A stretch of DNA of 64,000 bases from Torreya grandis (lineage: Eukaryota > Streptophyta > Pinopsida > Cupressales > Taxaceae). How positions within the stretch are numbered: position 1 is the stretch's first letter; the number at the start of each line of letters is the position of its first letter. Below the pieces are notes generated by a model. That model ran no database searches, was not told the origin of the DNA, and saw only the letters and a program-made list of their open reading frames with translations. A program made the translations under genes and the position numbers. Shown piece after piece: positions 47,190 through 58,499 of the stretch. Where the stretch lies: assembly GCA_037957365.1 (NCBI GenBank), contig JARHVA010000251.1, forward strand, positions 412,501 through 476,500, given 5' to 3'.

Positions 47190-47719
47190 TTCGATTACCG
47201 TTCTAACTCAACACTGGTCAACGACGCAATGCATGAACAGGGCTTTTGTTCTAATAACCCCTATCTATGCTTCCTTTCGGGTCCTTGTCAATGAAAGAGC
47301 AATTTGCCTTTCACCTTTTCTCTACACTTTGATCACGCTTTGGCCACGTCAATTGTCGACTCATCCTTAAACCCAGCCAACTTCAACATTCTTCAAACCA
47401 GCCTCGACATTTTCAACATGACATCAGGCATCATCCTAGACCATTTCACATAGTTTCTATGGACACCAGTACACATGGAAACTACCGACCAGACCCAATT
47501 TATGTTAAGCATAAACCAATACTTGTTGAAGCATAAATAGACCTTCTATTCATTCTTAGCATACATCCATCGCGACTATGGAAACTTGCTAGGGATGAAA
47601 GACTCTCGACCACTTCTACAGAAGACACCATCTGTAGTATCCTTTTCTCCTCATCTTACCCTCGTCATTTTAACACTTGACCACATCCAATCATTGATCA
47701 ATCAGACCTTTTGTCCGAA

Positions 47720-47757
47720 CTACATTGGTTTGAGGCCCTACGACCAGGGCTATGTAG
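47720..47757 (+). other. Nested hairpin, copy 1 (CTACAT/ATGTAG and GCCCT/AGGGC)
   Basis: The outer arms CTACAT and ATGTAG enclose the inner arms GCCCT and AGGGC with loop ACGACC. It is repeated 305 bases downstream with the same arms and a different loop. Not found in A. Confidence 0.5.
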
Positions 47758-47857
47758 GCAACACTCAGATACCACATCCTCTGAGGTTAGCTCGACCACC
47801 CCCGTTTGTTCGTCTCTTTGATGAACAAACCTTCTCTTCTGCGACCTTAACATTTCC

Positions 47858-47992
47858 TTTGACCAAGAACTAATCATTCTCTTTGACCAAGACCAATCAT
47901 CAACTTTGACCAAGACCAATCATCGACTTTGACCAAGACCAATCATCGACTTTGACCAAGACCAATCATCGACTTCGACCAAGACCAATCAA
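47858..47992 (+). repeat. 23-bp minisatellite, about six units
   Basis: TTTGACCAAGACCAATCATC plus GAC repeats with period 23-24 from 47,858. The outer units are diverged. It shares the GACCAA word with the spacer that replaces pol, suggesting related expansion. Confidence 0.9.
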
Positions 47993-48024
47993 TCCCTCTA
48001 ACCCTCCCTCCCTTTTAGGGAGAA

Positions 48025-48062
48025 CTACATCGGCCTGAGGCCCTGTCACTAGGGCTATGTAG
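48025..48062 (+). other. Nested hairpin, copy 2 (CTACAT/ATGTAG and GCCCT/AGGGC)
   Basis: Same arms as 47,720-47,757 with loop GTCACT. The flanking TAGGTAGCACTCA and CTGAGGTTAGCTCGGCC also match copy 1, so this is a duplicated block of about 100 bases. Confidence 0.5.
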
Positions 48063-48687
48063 GTAGCACTCAATTGACATGGGGTCTTCTGAGGTTAGCT
48101 CGGCCGCATCCTTTCATCTATCCATCCTCTTGACCAATGACCATTGGCGATCATGCCTATCTCCTTCGACCTCGACCACTTCCAAGCCAATGTTGCCTTG
48201 GTTGTTTTTGCGTGTATGCTATTCCATGGTTGGTTAGCAGAATTGTCCGCAGACTTTTTTTTGACCCTTCACAAGTATAGGATCGCGAGCCAGTTGATCC
48301 CTACTACTTGTGGCCTTTTTGTGTTTCTGGGAGCACTTCCTGAGCCCTGGATACCTGGGACACGATGACCATTTGGAGCTTCAGCTTAGATTGAGTGACC
48401 TGATCAGCAGACGACTAAATGTTGGGGCCTGGTTACTTTAATTTTGGCACTCCTTAACCCTTGACCATGCGACAATTTGACCTGACCCTCTCGTGAAGTG
48501 GACTACGCGCAATCTCGACTATGGCAGCGTTTTCACTCACTCTCTTCTATCCATTTCTCTATCAAATCGACACTCGATCTTCGGTTCCCTTCTCTCGACT
48601 ATCGCTTTGAGGGGGGAACACCTCATCCTTTTTTCTAGGGCAACCAACTCCTATTTTTGTCTTGCAGTTCGTCTAGAACAACCAACA

Positions 48688-48704
48688 AGACAAAAAGGGG
48701 CAAA
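48688..48704 (+). other. Polypurine tract of element B
   Basis: AAGACAAAAAGGGGCAAA-type sequence ends directly before the 3' LTR and would prime plus-strand DNA. Confidence 0.85.
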
Positions 48705-50098
48705 TGTAGACACCGCAAACGTGTCTGCACCTTGGTTCTCCTCCTTGGCCCTTTCTCCCTCCTAGTCCTCCTTGGTCCCTAACCCACCTAAGTCTTATTA
48801 ATTAGAAATTAAAATCTATTTTTAATTAAATAAGGCCCCCTTTCCACCCTACCCTTGCCACCTTGGATCCTCCCTTAAATCCCTCCACCTTCCCCCTAGC
48901 ATTTATTAGGCCAAATCTCACCATTATATCCCCCCTCGTCCATTTTGGCATCCTTGTGACCGTTCTGCCCATGACTTCTCGCCCGGCGGCGTGCAAGAGT
49001 GGGCAGAGGCTATTTTTAGCCTCTGTGCCCATCCTGCGACCACCGATGTCGGCGACCCTTCGGCCGACGTCGGCGAAACTGCCGGCATCGGTAGCCTTCA
49101 TTATCCCCTTCTACATCCGTTGCAGCCCCCTGGACTCTTGAGCTCGAAAATAGATTCTCTTGACGCTTTGGCTCTGATCTCTCCTCTATCTTGACCTCGT
49201 GCAATAGCAGCAACAAGTGAAAAGGCCCTGGATCAGTATCTTCTCCTTGCAGCAACTCTTTCGTGGCTCCAGCAACATCTTCTTCTCTCTTCATTCAGCA
49301 AACTAAAGGTAAGCTAGTCTGGTTTTTTTATTTCATTTTAGTATTCAGTCATCTATCTTCTATTGTCTTCTGCTCCCTCTGTCCTTCCACCCTGAGAGGC
49401 TACAAAGCCTTCTCAGGCCCCATCCTCTGTGAATCCTCCTCTTCCCTGTCCTCTGTGTCTCTTCCAACTTCCTCACCCCTCTGCCCAAAAGACCTTGCAC
49501 CAGGCACCCAACCCGAACCAGACCACTCCCCAATCCATCCAAACTTGTCCTCGTTCAGTCTCAGACCCGTCCACAGTCCAGAAAGCAACCCAGACCCGAC
49601 TACAGGCCACAACCCCGACCGACGCCGGTCACTTCCCCAACCGACGTCGGCAGGATAGCCGACGCCGGCAGATTAGATAACCGACGCCGGTGACATTTCC
49701 GACCTCGGCGACTGTCTTCAGCCCAACAGCTCTTTCAGGTAATCATTTTGTTTTCTTCTTTCCTTTCTACTTTCTTTGTCACTTTTGTATTCTGGCATTC
49801 TATCTTTTATCAGTCACTTATTTCATCAAACAGTGGGTTGACCTCCCTTAAGGAAGTTTATACACTTCTGGGAACAAGCCTTTTGCTTGGCAACCCACTG
49901 CCTATCTGTTTAACGTTTTTCTTGTCCTAGTTTCCTTTTTTTCTTGCAGGTGTCATTCCTCCACAGCCAAAGAGGAGTGCTCACAAACGTCTGGATTTAC
50001 GGTGCGCAATCTTTAGTCCAGGTACTTCCAAGCCTTGTCCATTACTTTCTTTTAGTTTCTTTCTTTTTAGTCTGAAAAGCGAATTTGAGGTAGAAACA
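48705..50098 (+). repeat. 3' LTR of element B
   Basis: The partner of 40,316-41,709, with equal length and no indels noticed. Differences are about 33, nearly all C/T or G/A. Confidence 0.95.
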
Positions 50099-50320
50099 AT
50101 AGACTTTGGTGCTTCACACCATATGGGTTTGTTAGAGGTTGAGTTTCTTGACTTAAAGCCTTATAGCATGTCCTCTATCATTTTGGGTGATGACACTCTA
50201 GCAATAATTGCAGGGAGAGGGTATATTGAAATAAGAGGTGGAACATTCAAAAATGTTTTAAGTATACCTTCAATAACATCTAATCTCCTTTCAATGTATC
50301 ATATTACACACATAGGGTAG
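50099..50320 (+). pseudogene. Protease of element D, resumed after B
   Basis: Reads IDFGASHHMGLLEVEFLDL, then SIILGDDTLAIIAGRGYIEI and SIPSITSNLLSMYHITHIG. This is the Ty1/copia protease (family D-S-G-A-S-x-H, here D-F-G-A-S). B is inserted in the codons just before the catalytic Asp. One of the better preserved parts of D. Confidence 0.9.
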
Positions 50321-51440
50321 GGCATGAGAGTCAAGTTAACACAATATTTTGTGGAGATCAGAGAGCTACATAGTGACACTATAGTTACATTGGGGAAGGC
50401 TATTCACCATAATAGGCTATACACCTCCCATTTTACTCCAAATGTTTCTCCTACCGTATTGTTCACCCATTCAAATGGAGTTAGTGGGCTATGGAATGAA
50501 TGGTTTGGCCATATTAAATATCACTATCTTGAGTTATTGAGTCAACAAGACATAGTTACCAGCTTGCCTAGAGTTAAATTCTCTAAGGGACATTATGAGG
50601 GTTGTTGCCTTGGAAAACACCTTGAAGAGAAATTTAACAAAGGAAAAGATAAGAGAGCTTCAGTACCTCTTGAGTTGATTCACAGTGATGTAATGAGATA
50701 GTTTCCCCATCCTTATTTTACTAGGGCTAGATATGTCCTCACCTTCATTGATGACTTTTCTAAATACAATGGGTTTACTTTCTTAGACAAAAGTCTAAAG
50801 TGTTCGATAATTTTTTAGAATTAAAGGCTCTTGATGAGAATCAATTTGGAAAGTGCATCAAAATCCATTAGATAGACAATTAGGGGGAGTACATCAACCA
50901 CATATTTGAGCAATTTTATACCATATAGGGGTTTGATCTTTAACAGATAGTAATATACACTCCTCAATATAATGGTGTGGTAGAATTCAAGAATCAGTCC
51001 TTAGCGGAGATAGAAAATTATATGATTCAATCTAGATCACTGGATCCATAGTTATAGGTAGAGGCCATCAATTGTGCATGCTATATTCATAACTAAGTTC
51101 CTCGTAAAGCTTTAGAGGGTATCATTCCTTTTGAAGCTTGGAATGATAAAAAAAACTAGATGTGTAGTAGTTTAGGTTATTTAGATCACCAATGATGGTA
51201 CACATTCCCTAAAATAAATGCAAGGCTATGGATGTTCAATCCAAACCTTACATCTTTTTTGGATATCAAAATAGGGTCAAGGGTTATAGGCTTCTCCATC
51301 CTACGACTCATAAGTTTTTTATCAAGAGAAGTATTAGGATGCAAGAGAGTCCCACCAACTCTTTACTAGACACTTTTCCACCTACATCAATTTCACTCAA
51401 TTTGGATGAGCACTCCAACAATTTAGATTATTCACAATAA
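50321..51440 (+). pseudogene. Integrase pseudogene of element D
   Basis: A GAG-pre-integrase segment (LWNEWFGHIKYHYLELLSQQD, CCLGKHLEEKF) leads to LELIHSDVM, the first catalytic Asp, and LTFIDDFSKYNGFTF. The second Asp region is damaged (50,860-50,890). The C-terminal part from 51,228 reads PYIFFGYQNRVKGYRLLHP, the expected copia motif. Multiple stops and shifts. Confidence 0.88.
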
Positions 51441-51689
51441 GTTCTTGAGGTAGAATCTTCTTCTTCTTTTGAAAGTGAGTCTTGTATCAAGCAAAGTGAT
51501 GGAGACTCATCCTCATTCATTTATAAGCATGCATCATAGGATGAAGATTCAACACTTGAGTCACCCATTTTAGGAACTCTTTGGGCTAGGCAAATAGTTC
51601 AGACTGCAAACACTTGGGTAGGATATCCAAATGATGATAGATGTACTTGGGTATTCTTTCAAAGTGGACCACATGCTTTTTTTTCTTTC

Positions 51690-52440
51690 ATGACTGATCT
51701 ATCAACTTTTAGAGAGGCATCAAGAATACCTAATTGGAATAAATCCATGGATGAGGAATATGATTTTTTGATTAGCAATCACACTTAGGATTTGAATTCA
51801 CTTATTAAGGGAAGGAAGATGGTTTGATGTCATTAGATATATTAGACAAAGTATGCTATAGATGGGTGTGTTGATAATTACAAAGCTAGATTGGCATCCA
51901 AAGGTGTTTCATAGGTATCTAACATCAACTACTCAAGGAAATTTGCAATAGTATCCAATATGACTTAAATTAGACACACACTTGTATTAGCCACCATACA
52001 TGGTTGGATTGTGCAATTTCTTCATAAAGACCTTGAGGAGAAGATCTACATGGAACAACCACCTAGATTTGTTTGGACTTCTTCTTTAGTGTGAAGACTT
52101 ATGAAGTCTATTTATGGCCTCAAATAAGCCCCTTGATCTTGGTATGTTGAAATGGATCCCTTCCTTCTTACTTCATATTTTACCAGATGCCACTTAGACC
52201 TCAATGTGTACTTCTTATGATAAGATAATTCATTATTGATACTAGTTTTGTATGTTGATGACCTTTTGATCACCAAGATTTCTTCTTTAGTTATCTCAAT
52301 AGTAAAGAAAACTCTTTAGGATAGATTTTCTATGATTGACTTGGGCCTACTGCACTACTTCCTTAGCATTGAAATCACTCAGTTTAATTCAGGGATTTCA
52401 CTTACACAACCCAAGTAATCTCTTAATATTTTTTCATGGT
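51690..52440 (+). pseudogene. Reverse transcriptase pseudogene of element D
   Basis: Motifs in order are YKARLASKGVS, TLVLATIHGWIVQFLHKDLE then EKIYMEQPPRF, SIYGLK, and LYVDDLLITKI, the intact YVDD catalytic box near 52,252. IDLGLLHYFLSIEI follows. These are standard Ty1/copia RT signatures with several stop codons between them. Confidence 0.9.
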
Positions 52441-52445
52441 TTCAC

Positions 52446-53170
52446 ATGGCTGACTATAATCCATCTATGATTCCATTCCTATCTAGATTCAATATTGAGG
52501 ATAACTATTCCATTCCATTGGTTGATGCTACCTTGTATCAAAAACTTGTTGGTAGCCTTATTTACTTGACTCACACCAGACCCAACATCTCTTATGTCAT
52601 TGGTATTATTTCAATATTCATGTATGAGCCCCATGAGATACACTAAAGAGTAGCTAAGAGGATTTTACACTACATTCAAGGTTCACATAAGTATGGGATA
52701 CACAACAAGGTTGGTTTATATTTTGACTTGGTTAACTACATAGACTCAGATAGGGCTAGCAACACTGAGTGTCATAAGTCCACTTTAGGTTATAGTTTCT
52801 CATTGGGTTCAAGCCCCATAAATTGGTCTAGTAAGAAGTAGAATGTTATTGCTCTATCTTTCATACAGGTAGGATATAGGGGAGCTATTAACCTAGATAC
52901 TAAGGATATTTGGCTTTAGGGGATTATTTTTGAGCTAGTTATCTAGATCATGTAGCCTACAGTCATATTTTGTGATAACCAGAGCACCATTTAGATTATC
53001 AAGAATCTAGTACTTCATCAAAAGACCAAACACATCAATATTCACATGCACTTTATTCATGATTTGATTGATAAGTATGTCATCAATTTATTATTATTTT
53101 ATTCCTCAAAGTAGGTTATTGATATCTTCACTAAACCCTTCATTGAGATCAAGTTCATTCATCTACATGA
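52446..53170 (+). pseudogene. RT C-terminus and RNase H of element D
   Basis: YQKLVGSLIYLTHTRPNISY marks the RT/RNase H boundary. It is followed by VAKRILHYIQGSHKYGI, SDRASNTECHKSTLGYSFSL (first RNase H Asp region), CDNQSTI and HQKTKHINIHMHFI. It ends VIDIFTKPF near 53,135. Stops are frequent. The polypurine tract and 3' LTR follow about 210 bases later. Confidence 0.88.
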
Positions 53171-53225
53171 TCTTCTTAAGGTCCAGTTCACTTCAAAAGC
53201 TTCACCATCTTCAAGGGGGCTTTCT

Positions 53226-54504
53226 ATCTTCTTTTCTTCTTCATTTATTTCTTTTTCGGGGAGTATTTCCCACTAGGTTTTCTCTTCTCTATGTATGATG
53301 TATTACATTGTACATGGGTACATTATCAACCTTAGTTATTGGGATCTATTTTTTTATCATCACACACCTAAGCTACACTTATGAGGGGTGTTAGTGTAGG
53401 ATTTATTTTCCTTGAATTTTCTTGTATTTTTCATACTCCAATATTCCATGTCATTTGGATTTTATACATTTATGGATAGTCTTGCCTAAGTGTGTAGTCA
53501 AAGGAGTTTTTGTTGAACTATCATATGTCATAGTGATTATATTATGCCTCATTCATTATGGGGGTTACTCTATTAATCAACTATTATTAGACTAGGGATT
53601 TACACTCTATTTTGAGGCATCCTTGACCACCTTTCATGGGGAGTTACATCCAATCCTATTTGTACTTATAATTTATAAAAATTATCTAATTCAAATATAT
53701 TGAGTTGGAGCCATTAAATTTGTTATGTGTAAATTAGTCTTAGTTTATTCATAATTTGTAACTATATGTGTTTTCCTAGATTTGGCCTTTATTTAAATCA
53801 AGTCTCACATCAATTATAGTGCACTTCCATTAACCAACAAATCCATGGTGTCCCCAATAGTAATATTCTAGCCTCTTTTCTTCTTCATTTATTTCTTTTG
53901 GGGGGAGTTTTTCCCACTGGGTTTTTTCTTCTCTATGTATGATGTATTGCATTATACATGGGTAAATGATCAACCCTAGTTGTTGGGATCCATTTTTATA
54001 TCATCACACACCTAAGATACACTTATGAGGGGTGTTAGTGTAGGATTTATTTTCCTTGAATTTTCTTGTATTTTTCATAATCAAATATTCCATGTCATTT
54101 AGATTTCATACATTTATGGATAGTCTTGCCTAGGTGTGTTATCAAAGGAGTTTTTATTGACCTGTCATATGTCATAGTGGTTATCTTATTCCTCATTCAT
54201 TATGTGGGTTACTCTATTAATCGACTATTATTAGACTAAGGAGTTACACTATATTTTGAGGCATCCTTGACCACTTTTCATGGAGGAGTTACATCCACTC
54301 CTATTTGTACTTATAATTTATACAGATTATCTAATTCAAATGGATTGAGTTGGAGCCATTAAATTTTTTATGTGTAAATTAGTCTTGGTTTATTCATAAT
54401 TTGTAGCTATATGTGTTTTCCCAAATTTGGCCTTTATTTAAATCATGTCTCACATCAATTTTGGTGTACTTACATTAACCAACAAATCCATGGTGTCCCC
54501 AATA
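53226..54504 (+). repeat. Tandem duplication at the 3' end of D (two LTR copies)
   Basis: The unit of about 644 bp comprises the last ~160 bases of D's interior plus the LTR. LTR copies are 53,389-53,859 and 54,033-54,504, about 7% different. After the first copy comes GTAATATTCTA, which is the flank of E beyond D's real end, before the interior repeats. So the duplication arose after D inserted, with a junction at a TTCTA microhomology. Confidence 0.85.
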
Positions 54505-54585
54505 GTAATATTCTATTTGCATTTTCCACAACTCAAAATTTGACTTATTGGATTTCTCCACCTTTAATTTTCTATCTTCTACCAT
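54505..54585 (-). pseudogene. gag N-terminus of element E
   Basis: From an ATG at 54,585 the minus strand reads MVEDRKLKVEKSNKSNFELW then KMQIEYYY, the classical Ty1/copia gag N-terminus (family KL.G.NF..WK..ME..L). It is separated from the rest of gag at 37,562 by element D. Confidence 0.88.
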
Positions 54586-54644
54586 ATCTCCCACTCAAGC
54601 TAAAACACCCTTTATCTTCATATAACTTAACCTCAATACAAAAC

Positions 54645-54661
54645 ACCTTGTGTTGATACCA
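54645..54661 (-). other. Primer binding site of element E
   Basis: The minus strand reads TGGTATCAACACAAGG two bases after the LTR. The first eight bases match the initiator methionine tRNA site and the rest has decayed. Confidence 0.7.
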
Positions 54662-54663
54662 AT

Positions 54664-55367
54664 TGTTAGGATGAAATACAATGGGGAATTTATCCTCTTT
54701 TAAATTTAAATTAATTGAGTAAATTATGAAATAGAAATTAAAACTTTCAAATCAAAACAAAAATGGAAATGGAAATGGAAATGTAAACCACAACACCAAG
54801 ATAATGTAGTTCACCCAACTTAGGCTACATCCATGAAGAAGTTTTTATTTTTATCTATTGTAGTAGAGTCTTGGAGAATATAACCATGACATAAACTTTT
54901 CACTCGCATTATCCTCACTCTCTCTTACAACCTCTTTCTTTAATATCCAAGCTTAAACGAAGCTTTTATAATGCAATAACATTCATAAAAATGAAACTTC
55001 TTACTTACATTAATAAGTATGCACCTCATACTTAAAGCCAAAATTACAAAGAGAAAGGAATGAAGGAAAAAACAAAGAGAGAGAATAAAATTATGCCACA
55101 ATCTAAGTGGGTGCATAATTGGACACTAAACAATGTCTTCCACTTTGTACATAGTCCAAAATAAAGTGGGCATCCTTTATGTAAAAGAATCACCACCTCC
55201 ATGTGACCTTTTATCCCTTATCCTCAACTTTAAAAAGAATCCAAACTTGGTGATCCACTCATCCACTAAAGACCAAAATAATATAGCTCATCTCTTGTCC
55301 TTAACCAAGCACTAAGATAGTGGATCCTATACAAAATTGTGCCTCACACATCTACTCACTTATTCCA
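54664..55367 (-). repeat. 5' LTR of element E
   Basis: The partner of 33,393-34,087. The primer site and gag start follow it on the minus strand, which shows it is a 5' LTR and not a solo LTR. Confidence 0.85.
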
Positions 55368-56927
55368 GTCAAGAGAGACACCCCACATGCTCCCCACATG
55401 AAAAATCAAATGTGTATAGTGGAGAAAATTTCCCCACATCTCTCTCATACATTTTAAATAATTAAAAGATACCCTATATACCATGCCACATCACCTAGGA
55501 TCCACCTCACCTTCCTAGTCACCATTGCCACCTCATCTATGAATAGTGAACCATGAATAATGTCATGTGAATAGTTTTTGTGAATACTGATTGTGTGAAT
55601 ATTAAATTCACACCTAAAAATGGCCCACATAATCATTGGGATGGTTAGGATAACCACTCACCACTATCCCATCGAATAGATTTCCCAATTTATATACCCC
55701 ATCATGGAATGGGGTTGGTATGATGTTGGGAGATGAAACCCTGAGTCAAAACACCTCTAAATAACTCATGGGGAGGCTATGAATTTTTTTACACAAGTGT
55801 ATGAAAATAAATAAATAGAAATTAGAAATACTTTAGAGGTTGCTTTTGAATCATCCAAATAACTTGAAGCATTGGGAGAGCATACATGACATTCTTTTCA
55901 ACACAACTTTACAAATAATGGAAATAAACTAATAGGTTTTGGTCTCCCAAGTTCCCTAAAGGGGATAGGGGGAGATCATACATGCTAAAGTTTGTGTTTT
56001 TCCAAAACCAAATAAACTAATATAAGTGATTTGAAACTAATCTATAAAACAAACAAAAATTCAATAAAGCCCTTAAGATCTATAACTAAAGATGTAGGTT
56101 CTTTTTACTAACATCAAACTGAAATATATTTGAAATTTTTGGCCCCTTGACCATGTTTACACTGGAAAAATCTTGTAAAATGATAAAATACAATTTTAAG
56201 TGAATATTAAACACCTTAACTAAATGTGAATGAGTTTTAACCTTTGTAAATTTTGGATTTTACTAGATGAAAACTTGATTAAAAAATACCCAAACTTCTT
56301 CATTCTTGGATTAATTCCATACAACAAAGTTATTAGATTAATGTGTGTTTAATCCAAATTTATATTCCTAAAAATTAAATCAATAAAAATATTGAATTTA
56401 ACTCTCAATTTTCTAAAAAATAAAACAATTAGAAAATATTGATGATCTCTACAGGGATCATGGTTGATTCCCATAATCGACATTGATCCTGTTATGATCA
56501 TTGTTGATTCATGTAACCACACCAAATATAAGCATGTTTTGAAATAAAAATTCTTGAAAAATAATGTTTTAGACTAAAAAATCCTCACTACCTTGCAAAA
56601 ATTAATTTAGATAGGTAATAAATAGGTTGTTATGCCCTAAGAAAAGTAAGAAACACTTGATTTTTACTTTGTTTTTGGTTTCTAGTTTGATTGTCTTTTT
56701 GATGTAAAGATCATTACCGATTCCTATGATCGATGTCAATTTCAATGATCAACCTTAGTTTTTTAATCATCATTATTCCTTGTAGCTTAGTTGAGCATTT
56801 AAATTGCTTCACCTTTTTGGTGATTAAATAAAAAACTTGGCATAAAAATGGTTAGAAAAACATCCTAAGAAGTATTTATAAGAGCTTTGGGGGGTGCAGG
56901 TGCCACTGGGTATTCCATTATGTGATC
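55368..56927. other. AT-rich DNA, no gene recognised
   Basis: Contains a GTGAATA-rich stretch (55,545-55,600). Two loose clusters of GATCGACAT-like near-palindromes (56,450-56,520 and 56,705-56,755) recall the arrays of elements A and B but are too diverged to assign. Confidence 0.45.
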
Positions 56928-57960
56928 AATAAGAATATAAGAGGTGACATTATTATTATTTTAGTATGACTAAAAACCAAATAAAAACACACTAATAGAG
57001 ATAACAAGCATAGACACTCAAGGAACAAGAGAATAATTAAACTAAATATTAATAGAAGATAAAATAGCCATTATTTACCTTCCTTGAGAGAAAGAGTTGT
57101 ATGTTGTCCATGGAAGAATGTGTTTGGTTGTGTGATCAAATAATATTTTTCAATGGTGCTCCTTTGCATCATCTCTCCTTGTCACCTTAGCAATGTTGGG
57201 TTTGTATTTGGATTTTGCTTAGCTCTCTCAACAAATGATCATTATAACACTACAAAGAGGGTCTTTGAAGGTATTTTTTAATCATAACATTACACTAAAT
57301 TTTTTTGTTAAATAATGGGTGAAGCATTGTATTTATATATTTTAAAACTAACCCTAACCCAAGTGTGGTTTGGTTTAGTTTAACCATGGTTAGGTTTGGG
57401 AGGGGACAAGCCATTAATATTTTCAATTAATAGGCATGGCTCAAAAATCTAGATATTTATTTGATATTTTGTGAGTATGTGACAACTCAAAAAATATGAT
57501 ATCATGATGGTGATATTATTTTATATATTTGTGTGATGCCATCAATCTAGATTAATGAATTTATAGAAACATAAATTCAAAAATAAATTAGCCATATTTC
57601 ACCTATGTATTTAATTGGGTTTAATCAATTAAGTAATCTCGATCAAGTTAATTACCTTTTTTGAATTTTGACAAGTTGTCCCTCACACATGGTTGAGAAT
57701 GTCAAATTACTAGGTCACAACTTTATTAGAGATGATTAGAGGAAGATGATAATTGAATACAATGAATTCACTTAATTAGGGATATATTTATGTGATTTTG
57801 AAGATGCATATGATGTATGCTAATGAATCAAAGAATTATATTGATTTATAGGCTTAATGTGCATTATTTTTAAGAAGTCACCCTAGTGTTTGTTTCGACA
57901 CAAAAATGGACAAAAAAAGTGTTTACATTTATTACTTAAATAACATGGTCATTTTGATAT
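56928..57960 (+). repeat. Dispersed ~1.04 kb repeat F, copy 2
   Basis: Aligns with 10,311-11,360 in the same orientation, with substitutions and small indels throughout. Both edges are approximate. Confidence 0.7.
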
Positions 57961-58499
57961 TATCTAATTTCCATAATGAAAATCATATGAAAATATACCT
58001 AGAGTAATCTATCATGACCCTGTCTAGTCTACTAGAAATCAATGATGTTAATCACCCTATTACATGTCTATCAAAACATAAGGAGTAAAAACACCATTTA
58101 ATATTCGTAAAAAAAAAATTGTTCGCTTTGAAACAAATTTCAAAAAAATGGGTCATTTAATGCATAATTCAATTCCAATATCATGCATGCATTATCTTAT
58201 TTCTTTATTCCATATTTGCATAAAACATAATCATATTGTAGAATTCTAAACTCACATAAGATGTAATAACTCTACCATGACCACAACCACTACTATTTGG
58301 GGTACAGGAGAGTGATTTCAAACCATATTTTATTATTCTCATATCATATTTCTCATATCGCTATCTCCTTCTTCATTATAAAGCATCAAGTGAAGAAGTT
58401 ACTTTTAGATAATGAAATCCAAAGTACCTTACATCTGGAAACACTTTGGTATGTACCTAGAAGTGTACATTGATGATTTGATAGTTGGTTCTTATGTGA

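Larger units (their letters stand above)
40316..50098 (+). mobile_element. Element B: young gag-only (non-autonomous) relative of A
   Basis: A 9.78 kb element with 1394 bp LTRs that differ at about 33 sites, 30 of them transitions. It has a perfect ATAGA target duplication, primer site, polypurine tract and long gag frames. Protease, RT, both RNase H domains and nearly all of integrase are missing: the sequence passes from the post-gag region (~45,870) through a TCAACCAA-rich spacer to the last ~40 codons of integrase (~46,385). It must have moved with enzymes from a relative like A, which shares its LTR ends, primer site, hairpins and gag. It resembles elements classed as TR-GAG. Confidence 0.93.
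37568..54504 (+). mobile_element. Element D: decayed Ty1/copia element carrying element B
   Basis: The plus-strand element has a 5' LTR (37,568-38,039), a primer site at 38,040, gag from 39,322, protease, integrase, RT and RNase H to about 53,170, and 3' LTRs. It is inserted in the gag of E with target duplication GTAAT. B splits it inside the protease active site. The 3' end is unusual: a ~644 bp tandem duplication gives two 3' LTR copies (53,389-53,859 and 54,033-54,504). Stops abound. Confidence 0.9.
33393..55367 (-). mobile_element. Element E: decayed Ty1/copia element, split by D and B
   Basis: The minus-strand element has its 5' LTR at 54,664-55,367 and 3' LTR at 33,393-34,087, with coding order gag, protease, integrase, RT, RNase H. 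The gag start is at about 54,585, and the remaining gag and pol occupy 34,080-37,562. The two parts are separated by element D. Removing D rejoins the gag at a GTAAT duplication. The LTRs differ by roughly 12% by eye. No target duplication was found at its outer ends (ATGGT versus GTCAA), so an end may be altered. Confidence 0.85.

Noticed and set aside
47858..47992. CRISPR-like regularly spaced repeat
   Set aside because: Units of 23 bases are head to tail without unique spacers, inside a plant retrotransposon.
53389..53859. 3' LTR of a second copia element in tandem with D
   Set aside because: The sequence after it repeats D's own 3' interior and E flank, so a local tandem duplication is simpler than another element.
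54664..55367. Solo LTR
   Set aside because: A primer site and gag start follow it on the minus strand, and the partner LTR with pol is at 33,393; it is the 5' LTR of E.
55454..56755. Possible continuation of the CCGACNYCGG arrays (GATCGACAT phrases)
   Set aside because: Only a few weak matches and no LTR context; kept as a note but not called.
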